42,700 nucleotides of DNA, from assembly GCA_004557905.1 (NCBI GenBank), contig SFFH01000042.1, positions 1-42,700 of the forward strand, written 5' to 3'. The notes below the pieces were generated by a model. The model was not told the DNA's origin, did not search any database, and saw only the letters and a program-made list of their open reading frames with translations. Below, piece by piece: positions 38,753-42,700 of the stretch; positions within the stretch are counted from its first letter, which is position 1; every line of letters starts with the position of its first letter. The translations under genes and the position numbers were made by a program. Origin of the DNA: Clostridiales bacterium (lineage in GTDB: Bacteria > Bacillota > Clostridia > Christensenellales > Aristaeellaceae).

Positions 38753-40225
38753 ATGAAGCGCCTGGCCCTGTTTCTTCTTCTCCTTCTCCTGCTGCCGTGT
38801 CCGGCGCCGGGCGAGGTCATCCTCTTTGAGGACGAGAACGGCAAGGTCATCATGAATGACGACGGTGAGATCGGCTTTGTGCCGCCGGACGGCACCTATG
38901 CGTCGCCGACGCCGGCGCAGGAGACGCCGCGCCCCGCGCAGACTCCCTCGTCCATCCCGTCCACCCCCTCGCCCATGCCTGATGCCGCGGCATATGCGCC
39001 CGTCACGCCCCTGCCGACGATCACGCCCGTGCCGGCGGCTGCGTCCGAGCCGTTTGTCTACACGCGAAAGCTCGAGTACGGCGACAGCGGCGAGCTGGTG
39101 GAGAAGCTGCAGAGCCGCCTGCAGGAGCTGGGCTTTTACAGCGCGAAGGTCTCCGGCGGCTACTACAAGGTCACGCGCAGCGCCGTGCGCGATTTCCAGC
39201 AGCACAACGGCCTGACCGCCGACGGCGTGGCCGGAAGGCAGACGCAGGAGCTGCTCTTTTCCGGCGATGCCGTGCCCGCCGGCGCGACGCCGCGCCCTTC
39301 GCCCACGCCCACGCCGACCCGCTACACCCTGATGGTCGACGTGACCAACCAGATTGTGCGCGCCTACACCTACGATGAAAACGGGCAGTACACCGTGCTC
39401 GTGCGCGAGATGATCTGCTCCACCGGCACGAAGAAGAACCCCACGCCGCTGGGCACGACCATCATGCCCAGCAAGCGCGCCCGCTGGGGCTATTTTCCCA
39501 CCTGGGATTCCCACGCGCAGTACCTCACCCGCATCGACAGCGCCAATGCGTTCCACTCCGTGCTCTATTCCGCCGCCGATGAAACCACGCTCTCCGTCAA
39601 GTCCTACAATGCCCTGGGCACGCCGGCCTCGCACGGCTGCGTGCGCCTGTACGTCTCCGACGCGAAGTGGATCTACGACAACTGCGCCGCGGGCACGATC
39701 ATCACCGTCTACGAGGGCGAATACGATCCCGAGTACACCATGACCCTCAAGCGCGAGCTCAACACCGAGACCCTGCGCGAGCGCGACCTGCCCGTGCCTA
39801 CGCCCACGCCCGTGTACAGCCGGGAAAACTGGCCGACCGCCTACCGCACGCTCTCCCGCGGGCGCGAGGGCGAGGACGTGTACATGCTGCAGATGCGCCT
39901 GAAGGAGCTGGGCTACTACAATGGCAGCGTCACGGGCGGCTATTACGGCGGCACGATCAAGGCCGTGGAGGCTTTCCAGCGCGACCACGGCCTGACCGTG
40001 GACGGCGCAGCCGGCAAGCAGACGCAGTCCCTGCTCTTCTCCTCCGCCAGCGATCCCGCGTCCGGCCCAACCGCAGCGGATACGCCCCTGCCCACGGCAG
40101 CGGCCGTCACGCCCACGCCGTCCCCCTCTCCCACGCCGCAGCCCACGCCCACGCCGCAGCCTACCGCGCCCATGGTCGTGCCGGAGTATGTGCCCCGCGC
40201 GCCGGTGGAGGACAGCGTGGGGTAA
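38753..40225 (+). CDS. L,D-transpeptidase (YkuD) between two peptidoglycan-binding domains
   Basis: 490 aa, secreted (MKRLALFLLLLLLLPCPAPG). Order: Pro/Thr-rich linker (about 50-98), PG_binding_1 (about 105-170; DSGELVEKLQSRLQELGFYS, DGVAGRQTQ), linker, YkuD domain (about 190-322) with catalytic SHGCVRLY (His294, Cys296), a second PG_binding_1 (about 352-425; GEDVYMLQMRLKELGYYNG, DGAAGKQTQ) and a Pro/Thr-rich tail made of PTP repeats. It would form 3-3 crosslinks or attach groups to peptidoglycan. The catalytic domain in the middle is less common than at one end. Confidence 0.9.
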   Translation: MKRLALFLLLLLLLPCPAPGEVILFEDENGKVIMNDDGEIGFVPPDGTYASPTPAQETPRPAQTPSSIPSTPSPMPDAAAYAPVTPLPTITPVPAAASEPFVYTRKLEYGDSGELVEKLQSRLQELGFYSAKVSGGYYKVTRSAVRDFQQHNGLTADGVAGRQTQELLFSGDAVPAGATPRPSPTPTPTRYTLMVDVTNQIVRAYTYDENGQYTVLVREMICSTGTKKNPTPLGTTIMPSKRARWGYFPTWDSHAQYLTRIDSANAFHSVLYSAADETTLSVKSYNALGTPASHGCVRLYVSDAKWIYDNCAAGTIITVYEGEYDPEYTMTLKRELNTETLRERDLPVPTPTPVYSRENWPTAYRTLSRGREGEDVYMLQMRLKELGYYNGSVTGGYYGGTIKAVEAFQRDHGLTVDGAAGKQTQSLLFSSASDPASGPTAADTPLPTAAAVTPTPSPSPTPQPTPTPQPTAPMVVPEYVPRAPVEDSVG

Positions 40226-40230
40226 TCCCA

Positions 40231-40252
40231 AAGCCCGTCCAGGGCTTTTTTC
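40231..40252 (+). terminator. Terminator after the L,D-transpeptidase gene
   Basis: AAGCCC-GTCCA-GGGCTT followed by a T-run. Confidence 0.85.
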
Positions 40253-40282
40253 TTTTCTGTACACCGCCTGAATGCCGCTCGG

Positions 40283-40311
40283 TTGCAAAGAAAAGCCGGA
40301 TCGTGTATAAT
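40283..40311 (+). promoter_or_regulatory. Promoter of the SGNH/MBOAT locus
   Basis: TTGCAA (40283-40288), 17 bp, TATAAT (40306-40311). Confidence 0.75.
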
Positions 40312-40366
40312 AAAGTGATTGGGTTTGCTCATTTCATCGGCATCACTTTGGAAAGGATCGGCCATC

Positions 40367-41407
40367 ATGACCCGAAAGCGCTGGTGTATCCTCTGTGCGG
40401 CGTCGCTTGTGTTTCTGCTCGCGTTCATCGTCGCGCTCGTCGTGATCGTCGATCCGTTTGAAATCTATCACCGCGCCTGGTTCTACAACCCGCCCTACGA
40501 CAGCGAGACGCAGATGTACGCCGGCGCGGGCGTCGCCAAATCCTACACCTATGACAGCATCATCGTCGGCTCCTCCATGACCGAGAACTGCACGCCCAGC
40601 GTGTATGACGCCGCCCTCGGCGGGCGCTTTATCAAGCTCTCCATGAATGCGGGCCTCTCACTGGATCATGCCAAGATGATGGAGATCGCCTTCCGGACGC
40701 ACGACGTTCACCGCGTGGTCTACGGGCTGGACTTCTTCTCCTTCTCCCATTACTACAACAACCAGAAGGCCGTCACGCCGGATTATCTGTACGACGACGA
40801 CCTGCTCAACGACGTGCAGTACTGGTTCAACAGGAGCGTGCTCTTTTCGTACATCCCCAGGGCGCTCTCCTGCATCGGCACGCCGGACGAGGATGCGTGC
40901 CGCGACCGGATGTACGCCTGGCAGCCGCCGGATATGCCCGGCGAGGCAGGCCTGCGCGCGCAGGTCGAGCTCTCCTCGCCCATGCCGCAGCAGAAGGACA
41001 CCGCCCGCGGCACGGAGCTGGCGCTGCTGAGCTACGAGCACAACCTGCTGCCCTTCATCCGCGCGCACCGGGAGACGACGTTCACCGTCTTCTTCCCGCC
41101 GTATTCGCTTTTGTACTGGGCGGATCAGGCGGTGCAGGGCGAGCTTGACACGCGCATCGCGCAGAAGAACCTGCTGGCGGGCGCGCTGCTCGAGGAGCCG
41201 AACGTGGAGCTGTACGACTTTCAGGCGGTTTTTGACTGGACGGAAGATTACGATCTGTACTACGATCTCATCCACTACATCGCCTGCGTCAACGATGCGA
41301 TGGCCTTTGCCATGGCGGAGGGCACGTGCCGCGTGACGGACATGGCGCAGATCGGGCAGAACAATGCGGCGCTGACGGCGCGCGTACAGGCGCTCTTCGC
41401 GCAGTAA
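40367..41407 (+). CDS. Membrane-anchored SGNH-like protein 1 (O-acetylation type)
   Basis: 346 aa. One N-terminal membrane helix (LCAASLVFLLAFIVALVVIV) is followed by an extracytoplasmic domain. The SGNH block I is YDSIIVGSSMTEN (nucleophile probably Ser69 or Ser70); other fixed parts are VVYGLDFFSFS, DVQYWFNRSVL, FTVFFPPYSLLYW and a late DLIHY that could supply Asp/His. It resembles AlgJ/AlgX/DltD-like proteins that act with an MBOAT partner on surface polymers. The ATG at 40367 follows AAAGGA. 29 bp from its paralogue. Confidence 0.7.
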   Translation: MTRKRWCILCAASLVFLLAFIVALVVIVDPFEIYHRAWFYNPPYDSETQMYAGAGVAKSYTYDSIIVGSSMTENCTPSVYDAALGGRFIKLSMNAGLSLDHAKMMEIAFRTHDVHRVVYGLDFFSFSHYYNNQKAVTPDYLYDDDLLNDVQYWFNRSVLFSYIPRALSCIGTPDEDACRDRMYAWQPPDMPGEAGLRAQVELSSPMPQQKDTARGTELALLSYEHNLLPFIRAHRETTFTVFFPPYSLLYWADQAVQGELDTRIAQKNLLAGALLEEPNVELYDFQAVFDWTEDYDLYYDLIHYIACVNDAMAFAMAEGTCRVTDMAQIGQNNAALTARVQALFAQ

Positions 41408-41436
41408 CCGGCCTGTCATTGGAAAGGAGCGCATTC

Positions 41437-42486
41437 ATGACGCGATCCCAATGGGGACGCCTGACGCTGACCCTGCTCATCGGCGCGCTCGTGCTGATCG
41501 TCGCCCTGGTCGTCCTCGTCGATCCCTTCGAGGTCTATCACAAGGCGACGGCGTTCATCCCGCCGATCGAGAGCGGGACGCAGAGCTATTCCAACGCCGG
41601 CATTGCCAAGACCTACGATTACGACAGCATCATCATCGGCTCCTCGATGACGGAGAACTTCAGGCCCAGCCAGCTGGACGCGGCGCTGGGCGGCCGCTTT
41701 GTCAAGCTCTGCGTCAACGGCGGCACGCCGTTCAACCACAGGCAGATGATGGAGATGGCGTTTTCCAGCCACGGGATCAAAACCGTCTTCTACGGGCTGG
41801 ACGTCGATGCGCTCTCTTTCTTCTACAAGACGCCCAAGGCCGAGATGCCCACCTATCTGTATGACGACGAGCTGCTCAACGACGTGCAGTACTGGTTCAA
41901 CCGGAGCGTGCTGGCCAAGTACATCCCCAAATGCCTGCGCACCCTCGGGCAGACCGACCCTTCCCAGCGGGACACGATGTACAGCTGGGGTGAGGATTTC
42001 GCCTTCGGCGCGAACGCGGTGCTCAGCGGCGCGGTCATCAGCGGCGAGGAGGTCGCGCAGGCGCCGCTCGAGGAACATCCCGCCCTCTCGCAGCAGTCGC
42101 GGCTCAACGTGGAATACAACCTTCTCCCCTTCATCGAGGCGCATCCTGAGACGCAGTTCATCTTCTTTTTTCCGCCGTATTCGCTGATGCAGTGGTATGC
42201 CTTCTACACCCAGGGACAGCTCGTGGACAACCTGATGCAGAAGCAGGCCGCCGCCGAGCGCCTGCTGGCTTATGACAACGTCAAAATCTACGATTTTCAG
42301 GCGAACCTCGACTGGATTCTCAATCTGAACCACTACGTCGATTTCGAGCATTACGGCGCGCACATCAACGAGCAGATCGTCACGCTGATCGCGCAGGATG
42401 CGTATCGCATCACGGACGCGGAGCAGCTGCGGGAAAACGCCGCCGTTCTGATGTCCTATGTGGACCGCAAGCGCTTTGCAAAATGA
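41437..42486 (+). CDS. Membrane-anchored SGNH-like protein 2 (paralogue)
   Basis: 349 aa, the same layout as the previous gene and clearly its tandem paralogue: VDPFEVYHKA versus VDPFEIYHRA, YDSIIIGSSMTENF, LYDDELLNDVQYWFNRSVL and FFFPPYSLMQWY. The late Asp/His element differs (DFEHYGAHINEQI). AAAGGAG lies 6-7 nt before the ATG. The pair may act on different positions of the same polymer, or one may be a non-catalytic partner (inference). Confidence 0.7.
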   Translation: MTRSQWGRLTLTLLIGALVLIVALVVLVDPFEVYHKATAFIPPIESGTQSYSNAGIAKTYDYDSIIIGSSMTENFRPSQLDAALGGRFVKLCVNGGTPFNHRQMMEMAFSSHGIKTVFYGLDVDALSFFYKTPKAEMPTYLYDDELLNDVQYWFNRSVLAKYIPKCLRTLGQTDPSQRDTMYSWGEDFAFGANAVLSGAVISGEEVAQAPLEEHPALSQQSRLNVEYNLLPFIEAHPETQFIFFFPPYSLMQWYAFYTQGQLVDNLMQKQAAAERLLAYDNVKIYDFQANLDWILNLNHYVDFEHYGAHINEQIVTLIAQDAYRITDAEQLRENAAVLMSYVDRKRFAK

Positions 42487-42607
42487 CGCTTCCCTCTGCC
42501 CGCTGCACGCGGCCTGTACGGCTTCCCATCGGGAAACAAAAGCGGGCCGTGCCCGCCGCACGCCGTTTTGCGCACCTTTCTATTGGGAAACTAAAGGAGA
42601 TTCCTGT

Positions 42608-42700
42608 ATGCTGTTCAATTCCTACGTCTTCATGCTCGCCTTCCTGCCGCTGACGCTGCTTGGCTACTTCCTGCTGGGCCGTCTGCCCGAGCGCATTCCA
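42608..42700 (+). CDS. MBOAT-family O-acyltransferase (first 31 residues; runs off the window)
   Basis: MLFNSYVFMLAFLPLTLLGY is the typical beginning of AlgI/DltB-like MBOAT proteins that bring acyl groups across the membrane. AAAGGAG precedes the ATG. Together with the two SGNH-like genes it suggests a polymer O-acetylation locus continuing to the right. The 121-bp gap before it has a GC-rich inverted repeat but no gene. Confidence 0.75.
   Translation, partial: MLFNSYVFMLAFLPLTLLGYFLLGRLPERIP

Overview
The window looks like chromosomal DNA from a high-GC anaerobic Firmicute of the Clostridia type. The evidence is the cmk-plsC-ispH-rpsA cluster, a reverse-type rubrerythrin with rubredoxin partners, YhaM, an MglBAC sugar importer, an oligopeptide importer, and many SigA-type promoters (TTGACA-17-TATAAT). 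Coding DNA is GC-rich, and a few short islands are clearly more AT-rich. A Christensenellales-like gut lineage is my guess from overall style; no rRNA or other taxonomic marker is present. No tRNA, rRNA, CRISPR array or intact insertion sequence was found.

Layout. 1-2926 (minus): core cluster cmk, plsC, ispH, rpsA (cut by the window edge). 3190-4914 (plus): a small membrane protein and an AI-2E-family permease. 5002-9171: a redox and oxygen-stress block with a PduL-type acyltransferase, a Fur/PerR-type regulator, a Tat-exported C_GCAxxG_C_C/FMN-binding fusion, an operon of rubrerythrin, rubredoxin and flavin reductase-rubredoxin, and a 65-aa membrane protein. Three similar 15-bp Fur/PerR-type boxes tie this block together. 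9253-12830: mglBAC. 13086-14102: yhaM with a frameshifting 19-bp tandem duplication. 14178-14938: an AT-rich island with a PBECR4-like nuclease gene preceded by a consensus promoter, a structured RNA of about 150 nt and an intrinsic terminator. 15000-18962: a MacAB-like efflux operon with two adaptors, the last frameshifted. 19200-19500: a probable type I toxin-antitoxin module. 19691-25639: an ABC importer with a DUF3798-like binding protein. 26022-31803: oppABCDF. 31861-32636: a degenerate sigma-factor-like gene whose promoter faces the oppA promoter across a shared palindrome. 32802-35848: a ROK fructokinase-like gene (frameshifted), a MATE exporter and MgtC. 36063-40225: a serine hydrolase, HtrA and an L,D-transpeptidase. 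40367-42700: two tandem SGNH-like proteins and the start of an MBOAT acyltransferase gene, together resembling a surface-polysaccharide O-acetylation locus.

How the genes work together. Three solute importers (sugar, a nucleoside-like or unknown ligand, peptides) feed a fermentative cell. The PerR-like block handles oxygen and peroxide. The right end deals with the envelope. The most unusual signals are the RNA-terminator-nuclease arrangement near 14.2-14.9 kb, the convergent small-RNA and hydrophobic-peptide module at 19.2-19.5 kb, the face-to-face promoter pair at 31.86-31.92 kb, and three separate frameshifts that each hit the 3' end of a gene.
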